Shown: one piece after another, positions 44,171 to 53,413 of the stretch | Layout: each line of letters starts with the position of its first letter | How positions within the stretch are numbered: position 1 is the stretch's first letter | NCBI RefSeq assembly: GCF_026229185.1 | Contig: NZ_JAGGJA010000001.1 | Coordinates: forward strand, 310,001-374,000 | Source: Fodinibius salsisoli | GTDB taxonomy: Bacteria > Bacteroidota > Rhodothermia > Balneolales > Balneolaceae | Direction: 5' to 3' | Length of the DNA: 64,000 bases | Position numbers and translations under genes: made by a program | Notes under the pieces: generated by a model | Seen by the model: the letters and a program-made list of their open reading frames with translations, nothing else | What the model was told of the DNA's origin: nothing | The model's database searches: none

Positions 44171-45604
44171 TTAACCAATATACTCGTCTTTAATACTCAT
44201 CATATACTCGAAGGCCGCATCGTGCTCATTGGGAATTTTGCCGTCCAGAATGGCTTCTTTGATGGCATCTTTAATATCACCGATAACCGGTCCGGGCGAT
44301 ATATCCAGCGCCTCCATAATTTCGTCTCCCTTTATTGGATTTTTCCACTTCCGCAGCCGATCCTTCGCTTCCACTTCTTCGATCTTCTGTTCTACGTAAT
44401 CGAAGTTTCGGTTGTACTGCTTCACCTTGTAATCATTTTTGCTGGTGATATCGGCCCGGCAGAGCAGCATCAGGTCGTCGATGTCATCTCCAGCCTCATA
44501 AATAAGCCGGCGTACGGCACTGTCGGTCACTTCATCAGAGACCAACGCAATGGGACGCAGGTGCAGGCGGACCAGCTTTCGAACGTAGCGCATCCGTTCA
44601 TCCAGTGGAAGCCCCAGACGACGGAAAATCCGCTTTACCCAGTGAGCTCCCAAAGCATCATGCCCATGAAAGGTCCAGCCGGTTCCCTGCACAAACTTTT
44701 GGGTGGCCGGCTTGGCGATATCGTGCATCACTGCCGCCCAACGTAACCACAGGTCGCCACCCATATCGGCTACATTATCCAGCACCTTGAGGGTATGCCA
44801 AAAGTTGTCCTTATGACGAACACCGCGCACTTCATCAACTCCGTGCAGCTTAACCATTTCCGGGAAAAAGTGGTGCAGCAAGCCGGTCTTAAACAGATGG
44901 GCAAAGCCGATGGAAGGCTTGGGAGCAAGCACAATCTTATTCAGTTCTTCGATAATGCGCTCTTTGGATATAATTTCAATACGATCAGCCATCTCTTCGA
45001 TGCCCTGATAGGTTTGCTCCTCAATATCGAACTGGAGCTGAGTCGCAAACCGGATCGCCCGCATCATCCGCAGCGGATCGTCATCAAAGGTTTGTAGGGG
45101 ATCTACGGGCGTTCGAACAAGCTGCTTTTTGAGATCCTGAATTCCGTGAAAGGGATCCATCAGTTCGCCATATCCCTCCTCATTAAGCGACCAGGAAAGA
45201 GCATTAATGGTAAAGTCGCGGCGTAGCTGATCGTCTTCGAGTGTACCGTCTTCAACAATAGGCTTCCGCGAATTGCGGCGGTAGCTCTCTTTGCGTGCAC
45301 CGACGAATTCCAGATCCATATCCCGGTATTTGATATGGGCCGTCCCAAACTGTTTAAATACTGAAAGGCGATCGGTGCCAAGCAGCTCAGCTACCTTTTC
45401 CGCCAAGCCAATACCGGAGCCGATGGTTACAAAATCGATATCCAGATCCTCTTCTTTCTTGGTACGGTTCAGATAAAAATCACGCACATAGCCGCCGACC
45501 ACAAACACATCCTGGTCGATGGCTGCACCTGCTTCTGAGATTGTTTCAAATACTTTTTTATGTTTTGGAGGGATATCTTGCACAATGCTTATTCCTTTTG
45601 CCAC
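44171..45604 (-). CDS. CCA tRNA nucleotidyltransferase with HD domain
   Basis: A 477-residue class II tRNA nucleotidyltransferase/poly(A) polymerase-family enzyme. VFVVGGYVRDFYLNR and DLDIDFVTIG (catalytic Asp53/Asp55) form the head; RRDFTINAL and DPFHGIQDLKKQLVRTP, DDPLRMMRAIRFA belong to the neck; the C-terminal half carries an HD phosphohydrolase domain with HKDNFWHTLKVLDN and MHDIAKP. The HD domain suits 2',3'-cyclic phosphate or phosphatase activity at tRNA ends. It could be an A-adding enzyme if the host splits CCA addition; that cannot be settled here. Confidence 0.92.
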   Translation of the reverse strand: MAKGISIVQDIPPKHKKVFETISEAGAAIDQDVFVVGGYVRDFYLNRTKKEEDLDIDFVTIGSGIGLAEKVAELLGTDRLSVFKQFGTAHIKYRDMDLEFVGARKESYRRNSRKPIVEDGTLEDDQLRRDFTINALSWSLNEEGYGELMDPFHGIQDLKKQLVRTPVDPLQTFDDDPLRMMRAIRFATQLQFDIEEQTYQGIEEMADRIEIISKERIIEELNKIVLAPKPSIGFAHLFKTGLLHHFFPEMVKLHGVDEVRGVRHKDNFWHTLKVLDNVADMGGDLWLRWAAVMHDIAKPATQKFVQGTGWTFHGHDALGAHWVKRIFRRLGLPLDERMRYVRKLVRLHLRPIALVSDEVTDSAVRRLIYEAGDDIDDLMLLCRADITSKNDYKVKQYNRNFDYVEQKIEEVEAKDRLRKWKNPIKGDEIMEALDISPGPVIGDIKDAIKEAILDGKIPNEHDAAFEYMMSIKDEYIG

Positions 45605-45745
45605 AAATCACGTAACACGGACCTTTACCTTATTTGGTATCACCGCGTCTATGTTCGTCTTTTAAAATGAGCGTAAAAATAAGAACAAATATACTTGCTT
45701 TCAGAAATTCTTTGCCTAATCTTTTAGCCTGTTTACTTTAATTTT

Positions 45746-46684
45746 ATGACTGTGAAATCATCCTCTGCAAAAACGGCTCTACGTATTAGCCTCTTGGTCT
45801 CCGTAGTATCCCTGTGTCTGAAGCTAAGTGGATTCTGGGTAACCAGTTCTACCACAGCCCTGTCTGATGCCGCTGAGTCCATTATTCATCTGCTCGCCGT
45901 TTCTTTTGTGTATTATGGGTTGTTGCTGAGCACGAAGCCTGCTGACGAAAAGCACCTGTATGGCCATGAACGGGTAGAATTCCTTTCTGTAGGTATTGAG
46001 GGAGCAGTAATTATCCTTGCCGGACTTACTATTATTTATCAGTCTGTCGACAACTACCTGTTCGGCTACAACTTAACACAATTAATGAGCGGCGTATACC
46101 TTATTGGTGGTGCAGGACTGATTAACCTCGCATTAGGCAGCTACCTGATTAAAGTCGGGAAGCGCGAAGACAACATGATTGTCATTAGCAACGGTAAACA
46201 TACCTTAACCGATGTCTGGACCAGCGCAGGTGCTGTCATAACCCTGCTGATCATCAGGTTTACTGACTTTACCCTGCTCGACTCTATCGTCGCGGCCTTG
46301 CTGGCCCTGTACATCATGTACGAGGGGTTCAAGCTGCTCAAATATTCGGTTGATGGCCTGATGGATTCCCGCAACCCGGAAGTAGATGAAGCCATTCGCC
46401 ACGTTCTTTCCACTGATCTACCAGGTGCCATGCTCAATGTTCATAACCTGAGGCACCGCACAACGGGCAATACCACATGGATTGAGCTCCACGCTATTTT
46501 TAAAAAGGGAGTAAGTCTCAAATCCGCTCACAATGACGCGACCCTGTTAGAAAAAAAGCTTATCAATGCCGTTAAGGACGATGTCATTGTTACCATTCAC
46601 CTGGAACCGGAGGGAGAACACGAAGATGTTCATCATCCGCTTCATGATGCCGACCAGAATCGCCCGCTGCAGGATTTTATTTGA
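45746..46684 (+). CDS. Cation diffusion facilitator family transporter
   Basis: A 312-residue CDF protein exporting divalent metal ions by proton exchange. Six membrane helices; helix 2 carries DAAESIIHLLAVSF and helix 5 TDVWTSAGAV, the two metal-site helices, with KHLYGHERVEFLSVGIEGA between. The cytosolic domain VRHVLSTDLPGAMLNVHNLRHR ends in a His-rich tail (GEHEDVHHPLHDADQN) that may bind metal. It is single and divergent from the CCA gene. A large inverted repeat follows its stop. Confidence 0.92.
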   Translation: MTVKSSSAKTALRISLLVSVVSLCLKLSGFWVTSSTTALSDAAESIIHLLAVSFVYYGLLLSTKPADEKHLYGHERVEFLSVGIEGAVIILAGLTIIYQSVDNYLFGYNLTQLMSGVYLIGGAGLINLALGSYLIKVGKREDNMIVISNGKHTLTDVWTSAGAVITLLIIRFTDFTLLDSIVAALLALYIMYEGFKLLKYSVDGLMDSRNPEVDEAIRHVLSTDLPGAMLNVHNLRHRTTGNTTWIELHAIFKKGVSLKSAHNDATLLEKKLINAVKDDVIVTIHLEPEGEHEDVHHPLHDADQNRPLQDFI

Positions 46685-46685
46685 G

Positions 46686-46841
46686 TGAGTTGTGAGCCTT
46701 GAGTGGTGAATAGAAATTAGAAATTTACCTCCCAGGAAGTAGCAGTAGAGTATCTCGTGTTGCTTATTTCGTGCAAGGCAACGTTAATACGCACTACGAA
46801 ATACGGATTCTAACTACTCACCACTCATAGCTCACAACTCA
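46686..46841. repeat. 156-bp element with 28-bp terminal inverted repeats
   Basis: Arms 46686-46713 and 46814-46841 match at 25 of 28 positions (TGAGTTGTGAGC..TGAGTGGTGA.TAG). A second nested inverted repeat (ATTTCGTGC with GCACTACGAAAT) lies inside. The element exactly fills the gap between two convergent genes, starting one base after the CDF stop and ending 7 bases before the nucleotidyltransferase stop, so it probably serves as a shared terminator. Confidence 0.65.
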
Positions 46842-46847
46842 AGACTA

Positions 46848-47855
46848 TTACACCTCAACCCCAATTTTGGAATGATCACCCAGGTGCACTTCCTGGTCAA
46901 CGCCCTTCAGCTCAGCATGGCGGCCAATGGTACAGCCTCTGATTTCACAATCTTCCAGTGTAGTATTTTCCTGTATCAAGCTATTTTCTACGGTACTTCC
47001 TGTTAGTTTAGATCCGGCTGCGATACTGGCAAAGGGACCAATGGTACAATTTTCCAGCTCCACATCATCGCCGATATAGACCGGGGGATTAATAGTCGTT
47101 CCTTCAAACTGTGCCTCATCAACCTCTTCGTATTCTTTCTCCACAATCTTACCGGAAGTATCCAGCCATGCCGGAAGCGTACCGCAATCCATCCATTCGT
47201 CCACGGTAGCTTTTTTAAAGACGTTATCATTTTTCAGGAGGCGATCCAGTGCATCTGTTAGCTGAAACTCCCGGCCATGACCACGAATATCATGCTCTAA
47301 GAGGTATTCAATCTCTGTTTTCAGTTTTTCAGCTTGTTTAAAGTAGTAGACTCCAATGATTGCCAGATTTGAAATAGGCTCACTGGGTTTTTCCACGAAG
47401 TCCGTAATTTGTCCATCCTTCTCCACAGCTACGCCAAAACGGGATGGATCTTCTACCTCCTTCAGCCAAATTACGCTGTCAGCATCGCCAATCGTTACCG
47501 AACCTTCCATATCAAAAATAGTATCGGCAAATACGATGATACACTCCCCGCTTAAATCCTGCTCTGCACAATATACGGCATGCGCTGTACCTTGTGCTTC
47601 TTCCTGAACACGAAAGGTTGCTTTCGCATCCTGCCGATCGCTCATTGCTTTCAGTGCATCCTTAATTTCCTGGCCAAAATCAGGGCCTAAAATAAATACG
47701 ATTTCATCAATTTTTCGATCTAAAGTACGTGCAAACGTCTCTACAATGCGTTCCACAATCATTTTGCCCGCTACCGGAAGCAGTGGTTTCGGGATGGTAT
47801 GAGAGTGAGGCCGGACCCTTGTTCCGCGGCCTGCCATTGGGATGATTAATTTCAT
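46848..47855 (-). CDS. Sugar-1-phosphate nucleotidyltransferase with left-handed beta-helix tail
   Basis: A 335-residue NTP-transferase. The nucleotide loop is IPMAGRGTRVRPHSHTIPKPLLPVAGKMI; EAQGTAHAVYCAE and VIWLKEVEDPSRFGVAVE match the glucose-1-phosphate thymidylyl-/mannose-1-phosphate guanylyltransferase fold. The tail from about residue 255 carries hexapeptide turns (INPPVYIGDDVELENCTIG, TTLEDCEIRGCTIGRHAEL). The exact nucleotide and sugar are not determined. It is divergent from the MurF-like gene (125-base gap), which fits a role in envelope polysaccharide precursors. Confidence 0.9.
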   Translation of the reverse strand: MKLIIPMAGRGTRVRPHSHTIPKPLLPVAGKMIVERIVETFARTLDRKIDEIVFILGPDFGQEIKDALKAMSDRQDAKATFRVQEEAQGTAHAVYCAEQDLSGECIIVFADTIFDMEGSVTIGDADSVIWLKEVEDPSRFGVAVEKDGQITDFVEKPSEPISNLAIIGVYYFKQAEKLKTEIEYLLEHDIRGHGREFQLTDALDRLLKNDNVFKKATVDEWMDCGTLPAWLDTSGKIVEKEYEEVDEAQFEGTTINPPVYIGDDVELENCTIGPFASIAAGSKLTGSTVENSLIQENTTLEDCEIRGCTIGRHAELKGVDQEVHLGDHSKIGVEV

Positions 47856-47980
47856 ATATTTGAGCCAATTTAGATGAAAGATTTTCGTAACTAATTGTAA
47901 AGCGGCGTTAATATAACAGAACTTCTATACTTTAGCGACCATAACGCCTTATTTAATCTTTAAAAACTGGTACGACACTA

Positions 47981-49645
47981 TTGAGCTGGTATTTAAACAT
48001 TCTTAACGGCCTTATCATTTTATTTGTGATCGTCATGCTCCGCCATACGGTCCTGCGCGCACGTTACTTTCTGCACATTTTTCAACAAAATGGATATAAG
48101 CTGAATGAGTTCTGGCACTGGATGATTTCCCATTGGGCGCAACGGGTGATTACTACCGAGCACGTGCTGTATAACATTGTTATAGCCGTACTCTTATTCT
48201 TTGTTTCAAATACGATCACCGGCAGCTCTGCAATTATCGTTTTAGGACTTTTTGGGCTTTTCTGGTTTGTGCCCTTCAACTACTACCGGGGAGAGTCTCC
48301 CAAAAAACCACTGGCCTTTACTCCGCGGATGATCCGCCTGACCATTCCCTTTGCCATTCTTGTTTTCGTAATTCCTTTTTTAAGCACCTATATCGCTTTT
48401 ACCGGCCGATGGGTAGCCCTGATAAATAAAGATGTATTATATATAGCCGAGATGTACATTTTATCTTTTGGATGGGTGCTCGGTAATATAGCGGTTCCCT
48501 TTTTCATTTTTATTGCTGCCCTGCTTACCAAGCCATATGAAAGCTATGTGCACCGGTATTTTATTAAACTGGCCAAGAAAAAACTGGAGCGTATGCCCGA
48601 CCTCACGGTTATCGCTATTACGGGCAGCTACGGGAAAACCAGTACTAAATTTATGATCCGGGACCTGCTCAGCGAGCGCTTTTCCGTTTGTTCGACTCCC
48701 GGCAGCTACAACACGCCGATGGGCATTTGCAAGGTCATCAATAACGATCTGGAAGCACACCACCAAGTTTTGGTGCTTGAGATGGGCGCCCGCTACGAAG
48801 GCAATATCGACGAGCTGTGTGACATTGCAGAGCCCGACATCTCGGTGATCACCAATGTAGGCCTTGCACATTTGGAGACTTTTGGCTCCCAAGATGCCAT
48901 TGCCCGTACGAAATCCACCCTTGTTAAACGAACGAAACCTCATGGCAAAGCAGTCTTAAATGCTGACGACAAGCGCGTTGATGCAATGGGGGACCTCCGG
49001 GATGACATCGATATTATTCGTATTGGTCTTGAAAATGGAGAAATCCGGGCTTCGGATATCCAATACAACCAGGAAGGAATGCAATTTACGGCTTCAACCA
49101 ACAACGAGTCGGTAACCTTCAATATGAGATTACTCGGCGCCCACAACGTGCAAAATATGCTACTGGCTATTGGGGTTGCCCAAACGTTTGATGTACGCTT
49201 AACGACTATGGCAATGGCGGCCAAACATATGGAGCCGGTTGAACATCGCCTTGAGTTAAAACAACAGGGTAGCCTGACGGTTATCGATGATGCCTTCAAC
49301 TCCAACCCTACAGGCGCTAAAAATGCGGTCGACATTCTTGCTCAATTTAACAGCGGGCGGCGCATTATTATTACGCCGGGAATGATTGAGCTCGGCGACA
49401 TCCAGGAAGAGAAAAATCGTGAATTTGGTCGACAAATTGGACAGGCAGCATTGGATTTGGTCATCCTGGTCGGACAAAATCAAACTGAGCCCATCAAACA
49501 GGGCATTCTTTCAACTGACTTTGACCCATCTAAGCTGAATACCGTTGCCAGTCTTTCCGAAGCAAATAGTCTGGCGCAGGAGTTTGCTCAGCCGGGAGAT
49601 ATTGTGCTCTATGAAAACGATTTGCCCGATAGCTTTGATGAGTAA
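47981..49645 (+). CDS. Membrane-anchored MurF-like Mur ligase
   Basis: A 554-residue protein starting at TTG 47981; the next Met would cut into the first helix. Residues 1 to about 190 contain several membrane helices (LNILNGLIILFVIVML; IVIAVLLFFV; IPFAILVFVIPFLST; FFIFIAALLTK). The rest is a Mur ligase ATPase and C-terminal domain: ITGSYGKTSTKFMI (P-loop near 213-222), LEMGARYEGNIDELCDIA, VITNVGLAHLETFG, and VEHRLELKQQGSLTVIDDAFNSNPTG, which is MurF-like. The usual UDP-substrate-binding N-terminal domain is replaced by membrane helices, so its substrate may be lipid-linked or another amino-acid ligation. Confidence 0.88.
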   Translation: MSWYLNILNGLIILFVIVMLRHTVLRARYFLHIFQQNGYKLNEFWHWMISHWAQRVITTEHVLYNIVIAVLLFFVSNTITGSSAIIVLGLFGLFWFVPFNYYRGESPKKPLAFTPRMIRLTIPFAILVFVIPFLSTYIAFTGRWVALINKDVLYIAEMYILSFGWVLGNIAVPFFIFIAALLTKPYESYVHRYFIKLAKKKLERMPDLTVIAITGSYGKTSTKFMIRDLLSERFSVCSTPGSYNTPMGICKVINNDLEAHHQVLVLEMGARYEGNIDELCDIAEPDISVITNVGLAHLETFGSQDAIARTKSTLVKRTKPHGKAVLNADDKRVDAMGDLRDDIDIIRIGLENGEIRASDIQYNQEGMQFTASTNNESVTFNMRLLGAHNVQNMLLAIGVAQTFDVRLTTMAMAAKHMEPVEHRLELKQQGSLTVIDDAFNSNPTGAKNAVDILAQFNSGRRIIITPGMIELGDIQEEKNREFGRQIGQAALDLVILVGQNQTEPIKQGILSTDFDPSKLNTVASLSEANSLAQEFAQPGDIVLYENDLPDSFDE

Positions 49646-49766
49646 TATAGCAAAAGCAATATTATAAACAGTTAAGCTTGCATAAGCTCTTTAATTTTCC
49701 AACTATAGTTACATAATGTATAGGAGGCTTTTACAAAGTCTCCGTATAAATGTAACCTATTGGATT

Positions 49767-50705
49767 ATGAATTTCATGAAACCCAGCTCTCCTTATCTTA
49801 ACATCGTCCTATCGCTGGTTTGCATTATGTACCTTCTTCCGCTCCAAACTGTTGGGCAGGCGGACAGCATTCTGGTAAGTAAGCTTGAAACCTATAATAT
49901 TGAAACCGGAGAGCGAAAGGTTATCTATCGTACCGAAGGACATGTTGAAGCGCCCAACTGGTCGCCCGATGGAAGCTACTTCCTCTTCAACAGTGGAGGC
50001 AATCTCTACACCATTCCAACAGCAGGAGGAACGCCTAAAAAACTTGACACCGGCTTTGCCACCAACTGTAATAATGATCACGGCTTCTCTTTCGACGGCG
50101 AACAGCTGGCTATCAGTCACGCTCCGGAAGGCGAAGGCTCCAAAATTTATGTAATGCCGGCAGAAGGCGGTACCCCCAAATTAGTTACGGACAACGCTCC
50201 ATCCTACTGGCACGGCTGGTCTCCAGACGGCGATACCTTGGTCTATCCCGCCCAGCGAGATGGTGAGTTCGACATTTATGCTATCCCCGTGGATGGCGGC
50301 CATGAAATCAAGCTCACCGATACCCCTGGGCTTGATGACGGGGCAGAATATACGCCGGATGGTCGTTGGATTTATTTTAACTCGGTGCGTACGGGAGTGA
50401 TGAAAATTTTCCGTATGCATCCAGATGGCTCCAATGTGGAACAGATTACGTCGAACAAACAATATGCCGACTGGTTTCCACATATTTCTCCGGACGGCAA
50501 ACAGATTGTCTTCCTTTCTTATGATGCCGGTGTAGAAGGGCATCCGCCGTTTAAAGACGTAACACTCCGACTAATGTCTGCTGAAGGCGCACCCGAAGTC
50601 GTTGTCGATCTTTATGGCGGACAGGGGACCATCAACGTTCCCTCATGGGCGCCCGACAGCAAACGATTTGCCTTCGTCAGCTATGAGTTTATAACTCAAG
50701 AGTGA
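49767..50705 (+). CDS. Exported TolB/PD40 beta-propeller protein
   Basis: A propeller of repeated PD40 motifs ([78 protein letters not shown]), the TolB-like six-bladed pattern. The frame is open to ATG 49716, but that first part covers GGAGGCTTTTACAAAGTCTCC, a repeat-like dyad, and precedes the signal peptide; I place the start at ATG 49767, with 49776 ([13 protein letters not shown]) equally possible. The leader is cleaved near VGQAD. Probably a periplasmic binding or scaffold protein; its partner is unknown. Confidence 0.8.
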   Translation: MNFMKPSSPYLNIVLSLVCIMYLLPLQTVGQADSILVSKLETYNIETGERKVIYRTEGHVEAPNWSPDGSYFLFNSGGNLYTIPTAGGTPKKLDTGFATNCNNDHGFSFDGEQLAISHAPEGEGSKIYVMPAEGGTPKLVTDNAPSYWHGWSPDGDTLVYPAQRDGEFDIYAIPVDGGHEIKLTDTPGLDDGAEYTPDGRWIYFNSVRTGVMKIFRMHPDGSNVEQITSNKQYADWFPHISPDGKQIVFLSYDAGVEGHPPFKDVTLRLMSAEGAPEVVVDLYGGQGTINVPSWAPDSKRFAFVSYEFITQE

Positions 50706-50784
50706 ACAAGATACAGGCAAAATTAGCTCACTAAAACGAGCCCTTACTTCTGCCGATTCACTCACAGATGTACAGGGAGAAGCA

Positions 50785-52116
50785 TTAGCTCATTACCTTC
50801 TCAATCTCATCGCGTTCTTTGGGCACATCGGTGATATTTTCATAGCCGTCTTCGGTAATGATGAGATTATCTTCAATACGTACACCACCAAAACTCATCA
50901 TATCCTGAAGTTTCGAAGCATTTAAAAACTCCGAAACCTTATCATCTTCCAGCGCCGGTTTTAGAAGAGCCGGTACAAAGTACAGCCCGGGCTCGATGGT
51001 CAGTACCATTCCCGGTTGCAGCGTACGACGCATCCGCAAATACTTAACCCCGGGACGTTCAATACGTTCAACTCCTTTGGGATAACCTCCTACATCATGC
51101 GTATCCATACCTAAGAAATGACCCAATCCATGGGGGAAAAAGAGGGCAAAGACATCCTTTTCCATTAAATCATCAATACTGCCGGAAACAATGTCGGCAT
51201 CTTTCAGGCCCTGCATCATGACGCGGGCAGCCAGAATATGCACATCCTCCATCTTGGCATCCGGCACACACGCCTCAATAGCCTGCTTTTGGGCTTCGAG
51301 CACAGCTTCATAGACCGTGGCCTGCAGCGAAGTAAATTCTCCATTAGCCGGATAGGTCCGCGTAAAATCGGAGGCATAACCATTGCATTCATAGCCGGCA
51401 TCAATCAAAAAGAGATCTCCATCTTTAACCTGCCGGTTGTTCTCCACATAGTGCAAGATGGCACTATTTTCTCCAGCTGCGTAAATGCCGTTATAGGCAT
51501 CCTGCATAAGTCCGTTTTCAATCTGGTGATAATCGAATACCGCTTTTAATTCGTATTCATACTTTCCGGGTTCCAGAGCTTCTAAGACGCCACGGTGGGC
51601 AATATTATTTACTCGTGCCGCTTCTCTCATTTGGTCAAGTTCCCAGTCGGTTTTAAAAACCCGGCAGTGGGTTACAGCTTCGGGCAGAGCATCCAGATCG
51701 ATAGACGTTTTACGGTCAAACTCTTCGATAAACTCGGCCTGCTTCTCGTCGATGCAGTATATTTTTTGGGGATCGAGTTCTTTGAGTATTTGCGGAAGCT
51801 TACCCTCATAATGCAGATGGTCGGGGTTATACTCCTGCTGATACTGCTCCTTCGTCTTTACCCGTCCATGCCAAACTGCATATTGCGCATCCCGTTTGGG
51901 TGCAAACAGATGGTACTCCTGACGCTCAAGATCCAGGATAAGGTGAAAGTCGGGCTCATTTACACCGGTCAAATACCAAAAATTGGATTCCTGCCGAAAG
52001 GGGAACTCGTAATCCGTATCATAGCGATACATGAGATCAGCCCCCTTCATATAAACGATGGCATTTTCTTCTTCATCAAATAGTGAAAATAATTTGTCGC
52101 GATGTAAATGGTGCAT
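50785..52116 (-). CDS. pepP: Xaa-Pro aminopeptidase (aminopeptidase P, M24B)
   Basis: A 443-residue dimetal peptidase removing an N-terminal residue preceding proline. The N-terminal AMP_N domain begins RDKLFSLFDEEENAIVYM. Metal ligands of the pita-bread fold are visible in LIDAGYECNGYASDFTRTYP (two Asp), FFPHGLGHFLGMDTHD (His), LTIEPGLYFVP (Glu) and GGVRIEDNLI (Glu). Length and order match E. coli PepP. It is on the minus strand, alone between the propeller gene and the HsdR_N-type gene. Confidence 0.95.
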   Translation of the reverse strand: MHHLHRDKLFSLFDEEENAIVYMKGADLMYRYDTDYEFPFRQESNFWYLTGVNEPDFHLILDLERQEYHLFAPKRDAQYAVWHGRVKTKEQYQQEYNPDHLHYEGKLPQILKELDPQKIYCIDEKQAEFIEEFDRKTSIDLDALPEAVTHCRVFKTDWELDQMREAARVNNIAHRGVLEALEPGKYEYELKAVFDYHQIENGLMQDAYNGIYAAGENSAILHYVENNRQVKDGDLFLIDAGYECNGYASDFTRTYPANGEFTSLQATVYEAVLEAQKQAIEACVPDAKMEDVHILAARVMMQGLKDADIVSGSIDDLMEKDVFALFFPHGLGHFLGMDTHDVGGYPKGVERIERPGVKYLRMRRTLQPGMVLTIEPGLYFVPALLKPALEDDKVSEFLNASKLQDMMSFGGVRIEDNLIITEDGYENITDVPKERDEIEKVMS

Positions 52117-52191
52117 AAGAGATTTTGTTGATGAAAATGAGTCTGGAACTTACGATAAAATTGTGGTTCAAAAAACTATGGGAAACTAAAT

Positions 52192-53106
52192 CTAACCGAT
52201 GGTTTCAGCGATCAGCTCATATAGCTGTTCGGCTGTTTTAGCCGTATCCGATGTTAGGCTTTCAACGACCTCACTACCATCAACAGCATGCATCCCGGCC
52301 CCTGAGTAGATGGTTGCATTCTGTGCCTGGCTGTCAAATAACAAGTCCAGGTTAACTACCAGCACTGCTTTATTGTGACTATTTTCATTGAGGATAGCCA
52401 CCAGTCGGCTTCCCCCAAAGGCCGTTGTTAATATTGAGAACGCAAGTCGTTCGTGATCAGAGATGCCCTGTAGTATATAGTAATGACTGAGGTCCAGATC
52501 TGACAGCCTTTGGCTAAACGACAAGAACTGAATCGCTGAAGAGTTTTGGGAGTGCCAGAGGGCAGGGAGGAGCTCTCCCAGCCATTTTCTTAACGCCGGT
52601 GCCGCTTCGGATCCCGCAAAGCCCCGCTTTTGCCAATCTACATACTCATAATCGGGAGATGGGGATTTATTATCCAATAATTCCGGCTGTTGCTCCAAGC
52701 TCTTAACCCCTTCATTTTTCACCTCGTACCAGAAATCAGCTACGCCGTTGGTCAGCAATAAAAATGGAGCACCAACATTCTGATTGTACCGCGCAACCTG
52801 CTCAGCCGTATTGTTTGATAACGATATATATTCCGCTTTACATTCGACCAGGATCTGTGGATTAAACTGCTGGTTGTAGCAAATAATATCGGTCCTCATC
52901 TTGCTGTCGGCTAATTTGCCAATCGCTTCTTCGGTGGATATCCGATGCCGTGACCATCCCGCTAAGAGAAGTGCTTCAATGATGCGCAAACGTACTCGCT
53001 CTTCAGGTCGGTTTTTCAAAGGCTTTCGATGGATTGGATTCCACAACCTTTTCTCGCCTTCCCTCCAAACGATCTGAGGATATGTGTACTTCGCAATGCT
53101 ATCCAT
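52192..53106 (-). CDS. Type I restriction enzyme R N-terminal-domain protein (HSDR_N_2)
   Basis: I start this at ATG 53106 (304 residues); the frame runs on to 53190, but that part encodes the terminator at 53142-53171. After PQIVWREGEKRLWNPI comes ERVRLRIIEALLLAGW, KMRTDIICYN and ILVECKAEYISL, a PD-(D/E)xK nuclease-like core with Asp, Glu and Lys at the right spacing (ExK near 89-91). The family is conserved beside housekeeping genes in Bacteroidota. No HsdM, HsdS or helicase domain is present here, so it is unlikely to be a restriction system. Confidence 0.85.
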   Translation of the reverse strand: MDSIAKYTYPQIVWREGEKRLWNPIHRKPLKNRPEERVRLRIIEALLLAGWSRHRISTEEAIGKLADSKMRTDIICYNQQFNPQILVECKAEYISLSNNTAEQVARYNQNVGAPFLLLTNGVADFWYEVKNEGVKSLEQQPELLDNKSPSPDYEYVDWQKRGFAGSEAAPALRKWLGELLPALWHSQNSSAIQFLSFSQRLSDLDLSHYYILQGISDHERLAFSILTTAFGGSRLVAILNENSHNKAVLVVNLDLLFDSQAQNATIYSGAGMHAVDGSEVVESLTSDTAKTAEQLYELIAETIG

Positions 53107-53141
53107 AAGCGGTAAATATAGCTTTAAATGGTTACCAAATA

Positions 53142-53171
53142 AAAAAGGCCCCGAATTTACGGAGCCTTTTT
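53142..53171 (-). terminator. Terminator downstream of the yidC cluster
   Basis: AAAAAGGCCCCG (53142-53153) pairs with CGGAGCCTTTTT (53160-53171), 12 bp with one mismatch, loop of six; on the minus strand it ends in a T run. It terminates transcripts reading leftward from yidC and could also act on the plus strand. It lies in what would be the leader of the HsdR_N-type gene. Confidence 0.78.
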
Positions 53172-53230
53172 CTTCAAAACTACTTTTCACTCTGGCTGCT
53201 TCAAGGTCAAGCGCCCATGTTTGAAACTAA

Positions 53231-53378
53231 GTATTAGAGGCCTATGCAAAACTGGGCATGTCACCCTGTCCCGAATTCATGGGATCAGGATCTCCTTAGA
53301 AAGACTGCCAAAGGCATATAAGATTCTGAAACAAATCAGAATGACAAGATGGTGTAGCTTTGCAAAGCTCCCATTGAT
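53231..53378. repeat. MITE-like repeat, copy 3
   Basis: The left end GTATTAGAGGCCTATGCAAAACT (53231-53253) matches the right end of copy 1 near 37.44 kb in inverted orientation at 20 of 23 positions. The right end AGCTTTGCAAAGCTCCCATTGAT is an imperfect inverted copy. The core TGTCACCCTG and CAGGATCTCCTTAGAAAGA match copy 2 near 43.04 kb. It occupies the gap between the terminator and yidC. Confidence 0.6.
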
Positions 53379-53413
53379 AATAAGCGCAGAGCTTATCACA
53401 GCAAAAGCTTTTA

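Noticed and set aside
49716-49766. Upstream ATG as the start of the PD40 protein
   Set aside because: The extra residues precede the signal peptide and the DNA is a dyad-containing repeat-like sequence, so a start at 49767 or 49776 is better.
52192-53106. Type I restriction-modification system
   Set aside because: Only the R N-terminal domain is present; there are no hsdM, hsdS or translocase motifs in the window.
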